NCBI RefSeq assembly: GCF_900162615.1
Contig: NZ_FUFN01000010.1
Location: 1,432,149 to 1,496,148, forward strand
Length of the DNA stretch: 64,000 nucleotides
Direction: 5' to 3'
Origin: Virgibacillus proomii
GTDB taxonomy: Bacteria; Bacillota; Bacilli; Bacillales; Amphibacillaceae
Part shown: piece after piece, positions 18,257 to 26,680 of the stretch
Layout of the letters: each line of letters begins with the position of its first letter
Numbering within the stretch: the first letter of the stretch is position 1
Notes under the pieces: model-generated
Databases searched by the model: none
What the model was told of the DNA's origin: nothing
The model's input: only the letters and a program-made list of their open reading frames with translations
Position numbers and translations under genes: made by a program

Positions 18257-20065
18257 ATGGTACCGGAAGTAGTTTCAAAGGATAATTGGAAGCGTTTTAT
18301 TAGTGAAGGAAGTTTTTTAGATGAAAATATGTCTTATGAACTGATTGATTCATGGAAACGCTGCAAAAACCATGGGGTAGACCCTTTTGATGGTGTATCG
18401 CAATCAATTTTAAAAGTAAGTGACTTACGCCGACGATTACAGCATAATCAACTATTAATTAAATTGACGGAAGAACAATTGGATCATTTGAATTATTTTT
18501 TAAAAGGCTGGAGATTTGTGACAACATTGACAGATAAAGATGGTTTTATTCTGCAAAATATAGGGGATCATTGCGTAGAAGAAAAGGCGCGTGAAATTCA
18601 CTTTATTCAAGGATCAAATTGGGGGGAAATTGAAGTAGGTACCAATGCAATTGGACTAGCGCATCGTTTCAAAAAGCCGTTTACCGTAAAGGGATATGCA
18701 CATTTTGCAGTAGCCTCACAAATATGGAATTGCGCTGCTGCTCCAATCGTTGATCAGGACAACCATATCTTAGGAGTATTAAATATTTCGAGCCCATATA
18801 ATCCAATTAATTACAGCTATGTGCTGGCAACGGTGAAAATGATAGCAGATTCCATTTCGCTTGCTTGGCGAAAAACACTTTATGAAGATATGGAATACTT
18901 AGTAAAAAATGCAACCTCCATCCATACAATTATTTGCTCAAGAGATAACATTATTTGTAAATTACCTAAATTTTTGAAAAAAACATATGGATATCTATTA
19001 GGTGAGTCATTAGATATGTTGCAACAGGAAGTTGGATTAAAAGAGGAAAAAATCCCAATCAAAGCACATGGACGGATTATTGGATATCAAATCTATGTAG
19101 AGGAGCCAAAACAGGAAAAGCAAGCAACTATTTATTTCCGTGGTGTTACCGGTAAAAGCCAGGCATTTCAAAAGGTCTTGGATCATATAAGCAAAGTCGC
19201 TTCAACGGATGTAGCGGTTCATATTTATGGTGAGACAGGAACAGGGAAAGAGTTAATCGCTGAAGCTGTCCATAGAAATAGTGACCGAAACGATTCCCCT
19301 TTTATTTCAATAAACTGTGGAGCGGTTCCTGAACAGCTTTTAGAAAGTGAGCTATTTGGTTATGAGCCAGGATCATTTACTGGTGCCCATAAATTAGGAA
19401 AAGTGGGGAAGCTGGAGGCAGCGGATGGCGGGACTTTATTTTTAGATGAAATTGGTGATATGCCAAATTCGATGCAGGTATCTTTACTTCGAGTATTACA
19501 GCAGAATCAAGTGACACGAATAGGAGGTCATCAGCCGATTGACGTCGATGTACGAGTTATATCAGCTGCAAATGTTGATATTCGTGACCTTGTACAAGCA
19601 GGGAAAATGCGGGCTGATTTGTTTTATCGAATTTACGGTTATCCAATTCATGTGCCAACACTTCGTCAGCGAAATGAAGATATACCTTTTTTTATTCATG
19701 ATTTTTGTCGTAAGAAAAATTGGCACCCAAGCTGGGTTTCTAGGCTGATTGCTATTTTTAAAGAAGGTATGTGGTTAGGAAACATTCGTGAATTGTATAA
19801 TGCGCTAGACCGTTGTCGAATTTCGTTTACAGATCGGGAACCTTCTGAAGAAGAGCTTTATACGATTATTTCCCTTTGGAGTTCGAAAAAGGAAGAAAAA
19901 ACAGCTAATCAAAAATTAAATTTAAGTTTTCGTGAACAATTAGAATATGAAAAAATTCAGAATGCATTAATCACTCATCATAATCATGTTGAACGTGCAG
20001 CAAAAGAATTAAACATATCTCGTAGTACGTTGTATCGTAAATTAAAAAAGTATAACCTTACGTAG
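18257..20065 (+). CDS. acoR: Sigma-54-dependent activator of the acetoin operon
   Basis: Bacterial enhancer-binding protein of the AcoR type, about 602 residues. An N-terminal GAF-like sensory region (about 60-200) precedes a PAS-like linker. The AAA+ domain has Walker A GETGTGKE, the sigma-54-contact loop GSFTGA (a GAFTGA variant) and Walker B GGTLFLDEIGDMP. A Fis-type helix-turn-helix (LNISRSTLYRKLKKY) ends the protein. In B. subtilis AcoR senses acetoin and activates acoABCL. ATG 18257 fits the GGGGG ribosome site better than ATG 18248. It is followed directly by the aco genes and a sigma-54 promoter. Confidence 0.93.
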   Translation: MVPEVVSKDNWKRFISEGSFLDENMSYELIDSWKRCKNHGVDPFDGVSQSILKVSDLRRRLQHNQLLIKLTEEQLDHLNYFLKGWRFVTTLTDKDGFILQNIGDHCVEEKAREIHFIQGSNWGEIEVGTNAIGLAHRFKKPFTVKGYAHFAVASQIWNCAAAPIVDQDNHILGVLNISSPYNPINYSYVLATVKMIADSISLAWRKTLYEDMEYLVKNATSIHTIICSRDNIICKLPKFLKKTYGYLLGESLDMLQQEVGLKEEKIPIKAHGRIIGYQIYVEEPKQEKQATIYFRGVTGKSQAFQKVLDHISKVASTDVAVHIYGETGTGKELIAEAVHRNSDRNDSPFISINCGAVPEQLLESELFGYEPGSFTGAHKLGKVGKLEAADGGTLFLDEIGDMPNSMQVSLLRVLQQNQVTRIGGHQPIDVDVRVISAANVDIRDLVQAGKMRADLFYRIYGYPIHVPTLRQRNEDIPFFIHDFCRKKNWHPSWVSRLIAIFKEGMWLGNIRELYNALDRCRISFTDREPSEEELYTIISLWSSKKEEKTANQKLNLSFREQLEYEKIQNALITHHNHVERAAKELNISRSTLYRKLKKYNLT

Positions 20066-20191
20066 CTGTTATTAATACCTATAAGGTAGCTAATTCTTAG
20101 CTGACAAAAATGTTATTTCAAACTTTAGTTAACTGAGGCTCTTTTTAAATCATTGCAAAATTTTTTGTTAACATAACATAAAAAATGCGAC

Positions 20192-20225
20192 AAAATGAGA
20201 CAATTTACAAAAGTTGTCTCATTTT
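20192..20225 (+). promoter_or_regulatory. Palindrome between acoR and acoA: activator site or terminator
   Basis: A perfect 12-bp inverted repeat AAAATGAGACAA / TTGTCTCATTTT has a 10-base spacer. A third half-site, ATGCGACAA, lies at 20185-20193. It sits 46 bases before the -24 element, suiting an AcoR upstream activating site. With its trailing T-rich run it could also terminate acoR. Confidence 0.6.
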
Positions 20226-20238
20226 TAATTACTTTTAT

Positions 20239-20252
20239 TGAAAGCGCTATAT
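20239..20252 (+). promoter_or_regulatory. Putative CcpA (cre) site
   Basis: TGAAAGCGCTATAT matches the cre consensus TGWAANCGNTNWCA at all but the last two positions. It lies between the activator palindrome and the sigma-54 promoter, where bound CcpA could block activation. Catabolite repression of acetoin use is known in Bacillus. Confidence 0.5.
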
Positions 20253-20270
20253 TTTAAAAGGTTTAAAAGT

Positions 20271-20286
20271 TGGCATGATATTTGCT
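20271..20286 (+). promoter_or_regulatory. Sigma-54 promoter of acoABC
   Basis: TGGCATGATATTTGCT fits TGGCAC-N5-TTGCW with one mismatch: GG at -24 and GC at -12. It lies 46 bases before the acoA start and next to acoR. Confidence 0.9.
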
Positions 20287-20331
20287 GACTATATTTGTGA
20301 AAGATAAATATCTTAAAGGGAGGACATTTCC

Positions 20332-21294
20332 ATGGATAAAAATAAAGCGCATTGGATGTATGCCAAAATGAACGATATCCGTAATTTTGAAAATCAGGTA
20401 CAAAAAATTTTTTCTACAGGTGTCATACCGGGGTTTGTTCACTTATATGCAGGAGAAGAAGCTATTGCTGTAGGAGTATGCGCACATCTAAATAAAAATG
20501 ATTATATTACAAGTACACATCGCGGTCATGGGCATTGTATTGCTAAGGGTTGTGATTTAAATGGAATGATGGCAGAAATATTTGGGAAAGAGACAGGATT
20601 ATGTAATGGAAAAGGCGGCTCCATGCATATTGCTGATCTCGAAATGGGAATGCTTGGGGCAAACGGCATTGTCGGTGGAGGATTTCCATTGGCAGTTGGA
20701 GCTGGTTTATCTTCCTATGTACAAGGAGCAGATAGTATTGCGGTTTGTTTTTTTGGCGATGGAGCAAATAATCATGGTACGTTTCATGAAGGAATTAATA
20801 TCGCAGCAGCTTTAAAATTACCGGTTATTTTTGTAGCAGAAAATAACGGCTTTGGTGAAGCGACCCCATTTGAATATGCTACCTCGGCAGAAACAATCGC
20901 TGAACGAGCGAAGGCTTATAATATTCCGGGAGTTAGAGTAAATGGAAATGATGTCATGGAAGTTTACGCTGCTACCGAAAAAGCGGTAGAAAGAGCTAAA
21001 AATGGAGAAGGACCTACTTTAATTGAAACAATAACTTACCGGACTCACGGACATTTTGAAGGCGATAATCAAGCATATAAGTCTGAGGCAGATAAAGAAA
21101 AATGGCCGGTCGATGTTGATTGTATTGAAAAATTTAAGGATTATGCAATAAAAAACGATTTATTATCGGAGGACGAGTTAGCGGAAATAGAACGTGCTTC
21201 AGAACAAGCAGTGCAAGAAGCAGTGGAATTTGCTCATAACAGTAAAGAGCCAAGTCCTGAGACGTTAACTGAAAATGTATATGTTGCTTATTAA
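20332..21294 (+). CDS. acoA: Acetoin dehydrogenase E1 alpha subunit
   Basis: Thiamine-diphosphate-dependent E1 alpha of the acetoin cleavage complex, which splits acetoin into acetaldehyde and acetyl-CoA. 320 residues. The TPP motif GDGANNHGTFHEGINIAAAL...ENN is intact, and PGFVHLYAGEEAIAVGVCAHL and STHRGHGHCIAKGCDLNGMMAE are AcoA hallmarks. It follows a sigma-54 promoter and AAAGGGAGG, and is the first gene of acoABC. Confidence 0.95.
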   Translation: MDKNKAHWMYAKMNDIRNFENQVQKIFSTGVIPGFVHLYAGEEAIAVGVCAHLNKNDYITSTHRGHGHCIAKGCDLNGMMAEIFGKETGLCNGKGGSMHIADLEMGMLGANGIVGGGFPLAVGAGLSSYVQGADSIAVCFFGDGANNHGTFHEGINIAAALKLPVIFVAENNGFGEATPFEYATSAETIAERAKAYNIPGVRVNGNDVMEVYAATEKAVERAKNGEGPTLIETITYRTHGHFEGDNQAYKSEADKEKWPVDVDCIEKFKDYAIKNDLLSEDELAEIERASEQAVQEAVEFAHNSKEPSPETLTENVYVAY

Positions 21295-21321
21295 TAAAAT
21301 AATAAAAATGAGGTGAAAAAA

Positions 21322-22353
21322 ATGGTTAGAAAATTAACATTTTCAAAAGCGATTAATGAAGCAATGGATATAGCAATGGAACGGGATAATAAAGTCATTT
21401 TGATTGGGGAGGACGTAGCCGGAGGAGCGACTGTGGATCATTTGCAGGATGAAGAAGCCTGGGGTGGTGTTTTTGGGGTAACGCAAGGATTAGGGAATAA
21501 ATTTGGGCGTAAGCGAGTCATCGATATGCCAATTGCTGAAGCTGGGTATATGGGAGCGGCGGTAGCGGCAGCCGTTACAGGGTTAAGACCAATATCTGAA
21601 CTGATGTTTAATGATTTTATTGGCAGCTGTTTAGATGAAGTGATGAACCAAGGTGCAAAAATTCGCTATATGTTTGGTGGAAAAGCAGAAGTACCATTAA
21701 CGATTCGGACGAGCCATGGAGCAGGAGCTGGAGCAGCTGCACAACATTCACAATCATTATATGGAATGTTTACAGCGATACCTGGTTTAAAGGTAGTTGT
21801 TCCGTCAAATCCTTATGATGCAAAAGGTCTATTATTATCAGCAATTGAAGACAATGATATCGTTGCCTTTTTTGAGGATAAGACATTATATAGTATGAAA
21901 GGAGAAGTACCAGAGGGATATTATACGATTCCTTTAGGACAAGCGGAAATAAAACGAAGCGGTGATGATTTGACAATCGTTGCTATCGGTAAAATGGTGC
22001 ATGTAGCAGAAGAAGCTGCAAATGAGCTGGCAAAGCAGGGAGTGGAAACAGAAATTATTGATCCAAGGACATTATCCCCACTCGATGAGGATACGATTTT
22101 ACAGTCTGTAGATAAAACTGGTCGTTTAATAATCATTGATGAAGCGAATCCACGTTGTAATGCCGCAACAGATATTTCGGCAATGGTAGTAGATAAAGGG
22201 TTTGATTCCTTAGATGCGCCAATTAAAATGGTTACCGCTCCGCACGCACCGGTACCATTTGCAAGAAATTTGGAAAGCCTGTATATACCAAATACGAATG
22301 CAGTAGTACAAACAGCTAAAGAAATGATAGGGAAGCTTACCTTGTCAAGATAA
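21322..22353 (+). CDS. acoB: Acetoin dehydrogenase E1 beta subunit
   Basis: E1 beta partner of AcoA, 343 residues, forming the heterotetrameric E1. Transketolase pyrimidine domain first (VILIGEDVAGGATVDHL, ISELMFNDFIGSCLDEVMNQ), then the transketolase C-terminal domain (TEIIDPRTLSPLDEDTI). ATG 21322 lies 6 bases after AGGTG; a GTG three codons upstream is a less likely start. The gap to acoA is 27 bp. Confidence 0.95.
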   Translation: MVRKLTFSKAINEAMDIAMERDNKVILIGEDVAGGATVDHLQDEEAWGGVFGVTQGLGNKFGRKRVIDMPIAEAGYMGAAVAAAVTGLRPISELMFNDFIGSCLDEVMNQGAKIRYMFGGKAEVPLTIRTSHGAGAGAAAQHSQSLYGMFTAIPGLKVVVPSNPYDAKGLLLSAIEDNDIVAFFEDKTLYSMKGEVPEGYYTIPLGQAEIKRSGDDLTIVAIGKMVHVAEEAANELAKQGVETEIIDPRTLSPLDEDTILQSVDKTGRLIIIDEANPRCNAATDISAMVVDKGFDSLDAPIKMVTAPHAPVPFARNLESLYIPNTNAVVQTAKEMIGKLTLSR

Positions 22354-22369
22354 ACAGGAGGGGATTCTT

Positions 22370-23617
22370 ATGGCTACAACAATTGTAATGCCGAAGTTAG
22401 GTATGACAATGACAGAAGGGACGATTGAAGAGTGGTTGAAAAAACCAGGAGATGCAGTTGAACAAGGAGAAGGAATTGCCACAATAAGTTCTGATAAATT
22501 AACTAGTGAAGTAGAGGCACCTGAAGCAGGGGTATTATTGAATATAACAAAAGAAGTCGGGGAAGAAGTCCCAGTTGGTGAAGTAATTGGTTTCGTTGGT
22601 CATGAAGGAGAAGAAGTGAGCGAAACAGCTTCTACCTTGCTGGAAGAAAAAGAAGAAAAGCCTGAAGCATTATCTCAACAGGCAGCTCCTAAAGAAACAG
22701 TTGATCCGCTTATGAATCAAAAACAGGATGGACCAAATAGAAAAAGACGGATTTCACCAGCTGCACGGAAAAAAGCAAAAGAATTAGACATAAATATTGC
22801 AACTATTGAAGGTACAGGTCCTAAAGGAAGAATTACTCGCCGAGATGTGGAGAGAGCTGTTGAACAAAAAGAGGTAGCGGTAACGAAAGAGCAAGTGGAG
22901 GAAACAGTTGTTGAACGACCGATAAAGACTAGTAACATGAAAGGGTTATCTGCTATGCGTAAATCCATAGCAATAAATATGCAGGAAAGTCTTGCAAATA
23001 CTGCACAGTTAACGTTACATCGGAAAGCAGATATTACGGAACTGATTGCTTTTCAAAAGAAACTTCGTGAGGAAGCAGACCAGAATAATATAGAGATAAA
23101 ACTGACAATAACCGTTTTTCTAGCAAGGGCAGTTACCCTAAGTTTACTGGATCATCCGGAAGTAAATACGCATCTAATAGATGATATGCTGCAGCAATAT
23201 GAGGCAGTACATTTAGGAATTGCCACATCTTTAGACAACGGATTAGTAGTTCCAGTAGTAAAGCACGCAGAAAGACTGCCACTTGGCAGCCTGGCGAGGC
23301 AAATTCAAGGTGTAACAGAAGCTGCTAGAGCTGGAGAAAATGTAGAGATGAGTGGTTCTACATTTACGATTACCAATTTGGGTGCTCATGGGATTGAATA
23401 TTTTACGCCAATCCTCAATCCTCCTGAAAGTGGAATACTTGGTGTAGGAACATTTATGAAGGAAATGGAACTGGACGAGCATGAAAAACTGCAAACCATG
23501 ATCAAGTTACCACTAAGTTTGACATTTGATCACCGTGTACTAGATGGAAGCCCGGCAGCTGTCTTTTTAAGAAAAATTGTTCATTATTTAGAAAATCCGT
23601 ATTTATTATTGCTTTAA
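22370..23617 (+). CDS. acoC: Acetoin dehydrogenase E2 (dihydrolipoamide acetyltransferase)
   Basis: Core acyltransferase of the complex, 415 residues. It has an N-terminal lipoyl domain with Lys43 in SSDKLTSEVEAP, a charged linker, an E3/E1-binding domain (about 125-162, ISPAARKKAKELDI...GRITRRDVERA), and a catalytic domain ending with the active-site His in FDHRVLDGSPAA. No acoL (E3) follows, so dihydrolipoamide dehydrogenase must come from elsewhere. It is the last gene before a terminator. Confidence 0.95.
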   Translation: MATTIVMPKLGMTMTEGTIEEWLKKPGDAVEQGEGIATISSDKLTSEVEAPEAGVLLNITKEVGEEVPVGEVIGFVGHEGEEVSETASTLLEEKEEKPEALSQQAAPKETVDPLMNQKQDGPNRKRRISPAARKKAKELDINIATIEGTGPKGRITRRDVERAVEQKEVAVTKEQVEETVVERPIKTSNMKGLSAMRKSIAINMQESLANTAQLTLHRKADITELIAFQKKLREEADQNNIEIKLTITVFLARAVTLSLLDHPEVNTHLIDDMLQQYEAVHLGIATSLDNGLVVPVVKHAERLPLGSLARQIQGVTEAARAGENVEMSGSTFTITNLGAHGIEYFTPILNPPESGILGVGTFMKEMELDEHEKLQTMIKLPLSLTFDHRVLDGSPAAVFLRKIVHYLENPYLLLL

Positions 23618-23628
23618 TGAATAGTTAT

Positions 23629-23672
23629 TGATCCCGTCCGCTATAGAAAAATAAGTCGACGGGATTTTTCTA
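23629..23672 (+). terminator. Terminator of acoABC
   Basis: GATCCCGTC / GACGGGAT stem followed by TTTTTCTATTTT. Confidence 0.85.
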
Positions 23673-23907
23673 TTTTGTGCACCGGGCGGATGTCGTTCAG
23701 AATTGTACATACGTTGGTTTGAGAGACAAGTAGTTATTCGATTGAAGTTGACTTTAATATTTTTAATTGAGAAGGGCCTGACAGAACTTTAATTAAAATA
23801 GATTTGCTTTACATCTTTGAAATACTTACGTTTGCAGAGGATCCTTGTTAAACCGACTGCGCTATCTTTTTGGTGAACAACTAACACGGAAAAAAGAAAA
23901 CCAAAAC

Positions 23908-24030
23908 TTTATCCCACATCTAAGCTGTTGAAGGACTTCTGCTTCATAGAGAATAAGGAGAAGCCTAAGTAAGGCAACGGCATCTAAATACCCGATTGGT
24001 TTAAGAGCCTTAGGTCAGTACTAATATTCC
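23908..24030 (+). repeat. Family C repeat, degenerate (copy C7)
   Basis: TTTAT then CCCACATCTAAG, later CAACGGCATCTAAATACCCGAT and TTTAAGAGCCTTAGGTC match better-kept C copies. The right end fades after ACTAATATTCCGT. The rest of the 23.7-24.4 kb gap has no recognisable feature. Confidence 0.6.
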
Positions 24031-24365
24031 GTTTACGGTTTGAGTATAAGTGTAACTGGCAGCCGCCTGAGTACGAAGATTAGCAAAATCAAGTTTGCTT
24101 TAATTGAGGTTACAGTTTAGCCAACATAGTATTATTGAAAACTGGTTTTAAATGTATTGTTAGATGATAGAGATTTTTCTAATCTGTGTTATAAGGTGAA
24201 GACAAACTGTTATATAGAAAAAATAGTGAAAAACCTAGAGATATTATTAGGAGTAACAATGAGGGTTAAAATGAGAGAATTGTTATTAATACTATCTTTG
24301 CTGGGAAGTGAATAACATGCAGTTCTCTTAATTTAAAGTTCAGTGAAATTAATAATTTTAACTAA

Positions 24366-24410
24366 CCACCAGAGGAGATGTAATTCTCCACGGATGGTTA
24401 GTTTATTTTA
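24366..24410 (-). terminator. Hairpin downstream of the first M4 protease gene
   Basis: An imperfect inverted repeat, TAACCACCAGAGGAGA / TCTCCACGGATGGTTA, directly follows the minus-strand gene. Confidence 0.6.
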
Positions 24411-24414
24411 GAGC

Positions 24415-26052
24415 TTAGTTTACACCAACTCTATTCCAAGCGTTGGCAACTGCGTTGGCTATGTCTTGGTTATAGAGATCTTCTGCCGATTGAATTAAGG
24501 CTTGTCTTGCATCTGCAAAATCACTATTTGGTGTTAAATAAACAGTTAATGCACGATAATAGATTTGTTCGGCTTTACTTATTCCTATTGCATTAATTGT
24601 ATAATATGCTGCTTTATTAGGGATTCCACTGTTTATATGGACACCACCCCAATCGCCTTGGCGAGTATTTGGTAGATAACGGTAATTATCCATATGGTCA
24701 GGTTGATGATACGTTGGTGGATTAGATAAGCTACGAAGACCGTCTCCTTCAATACCAGGTGTATATACATCTTCACCCATTAACCAGTCTTCATCAACAA
24801 AGAATCCAAAAACATCTGCAAACGATTCATTTAAAGCACCCGGTTGATTCTCGTATGCTAGATTGGCTGTTTCTTGAATCACGGCATGTGTTAATTCATG
24901 AGCAACAACATCATTTGCTCCTGATAGATAGGTAAATTCTCTTCCGTCTCCATTTCCATAAATCATTTGGTTACCAACCCATGCAGCATTGTTATAATTA
25001 TTTCCGTAGTTAACAGTAGAACGAATGGTTGCTCCTTTATTATCATAACTAACACGACCAAACGTATTATAATAATAATCAAATACTTCTCCTGCATAGT
25101 AGTGAGCATCTACGGCTGCTTTTTGTGATTCACTTGTAAACTTATTATCCCTATCTGTTACATAAATACCTGGAAGACTATTATCATATTGACCTTGATT
25201 ATTATAGGTCTCTATTACACCATTCATTCTTTTAGTAGTATCATATAAATAATAATTGCCTTGATATAGATACGTATTTAACTTTTTCGTATCTCCTAAA
25301 GTACCTGTTCCCTCACCAGTTTCTGCTGCCTCATGAACTTGATTGACTGCTTTTAGTATTTTTCCATTTTCTGCGTTAACCCAAATTTTCCAATTCGCTG
25401 GATATGGTTGAACAAATTGTAGTTCAATACGATAGGCTAATGTATAATTCCCATTTTTATCAAAAACTACTAATTTAGCATTTTCGCTCAGCGTATTAAA
25501 TGTTTCGCCAGTTAATGAATTCACCTTTTTATCAGCTGCACTACGTTTAACTTTAATGTGTTTCCAGGCGGCATGAAGTGCTTGCTGCTTTGTCAATTTT
25601 CGATTTTCTTTTAATTTGGAAGGAGCATCAGGATGAAAATCCCCATTGACCGCACTAATTTTTTTGTTTTTATCTACATGGACAACAATCTTTGAACCGT
25701 CTATTGGAATGTTCTGAATTTTAGGTTGATAAATATAGTGAGTCATTCCTAATTTGTCCTTATTCGTCTCTTCAAGCGTTAAATCTGTTTTGGGATCCAT
25801 TTTAAATAAATCTTGATTTGCTTGAAAAAACTTTTTTACGTCTTTCTCTTTGGTCACTTTTTGTTCTGTTAGTTCTCCATTAATAAACGAAGGAGTGCTT
25901 TCTTTTTGGTCTTGTTCCCACAGCGTATCAACAATTGACTTAACCTTCCAAGCTTGATCACCAGCAGCAGCACTTACTACTTGTCCATTACTAACTGCTA
26001 GAGTCGTTGCCATGGAAATTAATCCAATTGCTTTAACCCATTTTTTTTGCAA
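24415..26052 (-). CDS. Secreted neutral metalloprotease (M4, thermolysin/bacillolysin type)
   Basis: Secreted zinc endopeptidase precursor of 545 residues. A signal peptide (MQKKWVKAIGLISMATTLAV...VSA) is followed by an FTP/PepSY propeptide to about residue 240, a peptidase_M4 domain with HELTH (two Zn His), and GALNESFADVFG carrying the Zn Glu. The C-terminal helical domain includes GGVHINSGIPNKAAY with a catalytic-site His. Translation starts at TTG 26052 behind AAGGAGAG; longer in-frame starts lack a ribosome site. A close paralogue lies upstream at 26681. Confidence 0.95.
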   Translation of the reverse strand: MQKKWVKAIGLISMATTLAVSNGQVVSAAAGDQAWKVKSIVDTLWEQDQKESTPSFINGELTEQKVTKEKDVKKFFQANQDLFKMDPKTDLTLEETNKDKLGMTHYIYQPKIQNIPIDGSKIVVHVDKNKKISAVNGDFHPDAPSKLKENRKLTKQQALHAAWKHIKVKRSAADKKVNSLTGETFNTLSENAKLVVFDKNGNYTLAYRIELQFVQPYPANWKIWVNAENGKILKAVNQVHEAAETGEGTGTLGDTKKLNTYLYQGNYYLYDTTKRMNGVIETYNNQGQYDNSLPGIYVTDRDNKFTSESQKAAVDAHYYAGEVFDYYYNTFGRVSYDNKGATIRSTVNYGNNYNNAAWVGNQMIYGNGDGREFTYLSGANDVVAHELTHAVIQETANLAYENQPGALNESFADVFGFFVDEDWLMGEDVYTPGIEGDGLRSLSNPPTYHQPDHMDNYRYLPNTRQGDWGGVHINSGIPNKAAYYTINAIGISKAEQIYYRALTVYLTPNSDFADARQALIQSAEDLYNQDIANAVANAWNRVGVN

Positions 26053-26624
26053 TTCAATCTCTCCTTTTCTTTGGTAATTATTGGAACTAAATTGTGGGAA
26101 AAATATATCATATATTTCACCTGTATACAATAAACCGTTCGACTTATTTTTACATATTTTTTAAGTGTATAGAACTAATTTTTAATAGAAAAGATTAGTT
26201 TTTTTGAATAATAAGTTCACTTTAATTCTTTAATTTGTTAACGTAATTAAGCAATATATACCAATAATAGGCTATCGCTTATTTTATTATAGGTTAAATT
26301 AGCTATATCAAAGTTTAATGAAAATGAAAAATAATTTACTTAATAGGATAATAGATTCATAATTAGGAGTTATATTAAAAAACATAATATGAATGATTAA
26401 AGCATTTATAAGGTGTATTAAACAGGTTGATGGAGGATTAAAAGTGGATTTTACCTAAAAAGGAATTATTTAGTATGTCAGTTATTGTTCTATATTCTTA
26501 TAAAAAAATGTAATGATGCTCTTTAAAGAAAATTGAACAAATTCTTGAAAAATCAAAGTGGATGGTGCAGATGCATTCAGGAGAGGACATGAATTCTCTT
26601 ACTTTAGTCTAGGATGCTATTATA
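26053..26624 (-). other. Upstream region of the first protease gene
   Basis: AT-rich, probably holding the minus-strand promoter of the protease at 24415. No gene, clear promoter box or repeat could be supported. Confidence 0.4.
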
Positions 26625-26672
26625 ACTACCCATCAGTGAGACGAAGTCTCTTCACTGATGGGATAGTTTTAC
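26625..26672 (-). terminator. Terminator of the second M4 protease gene
   Basis: CCCATCAGTGA / TCACTGATGGG, an 11-bp stem just after the minus-strand stop. The stem sequence resembles the third hairpin of family C copy C6. Confidence 0.75.
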
Positions 26673-26680
26673 TTTATCGT

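Noticed and set aside
23618..24360. An acoL (E3) gene after acoC
   Set aside because: No open frame with FAD or redox-disulfide motifs is present; a terminator follows acoC.
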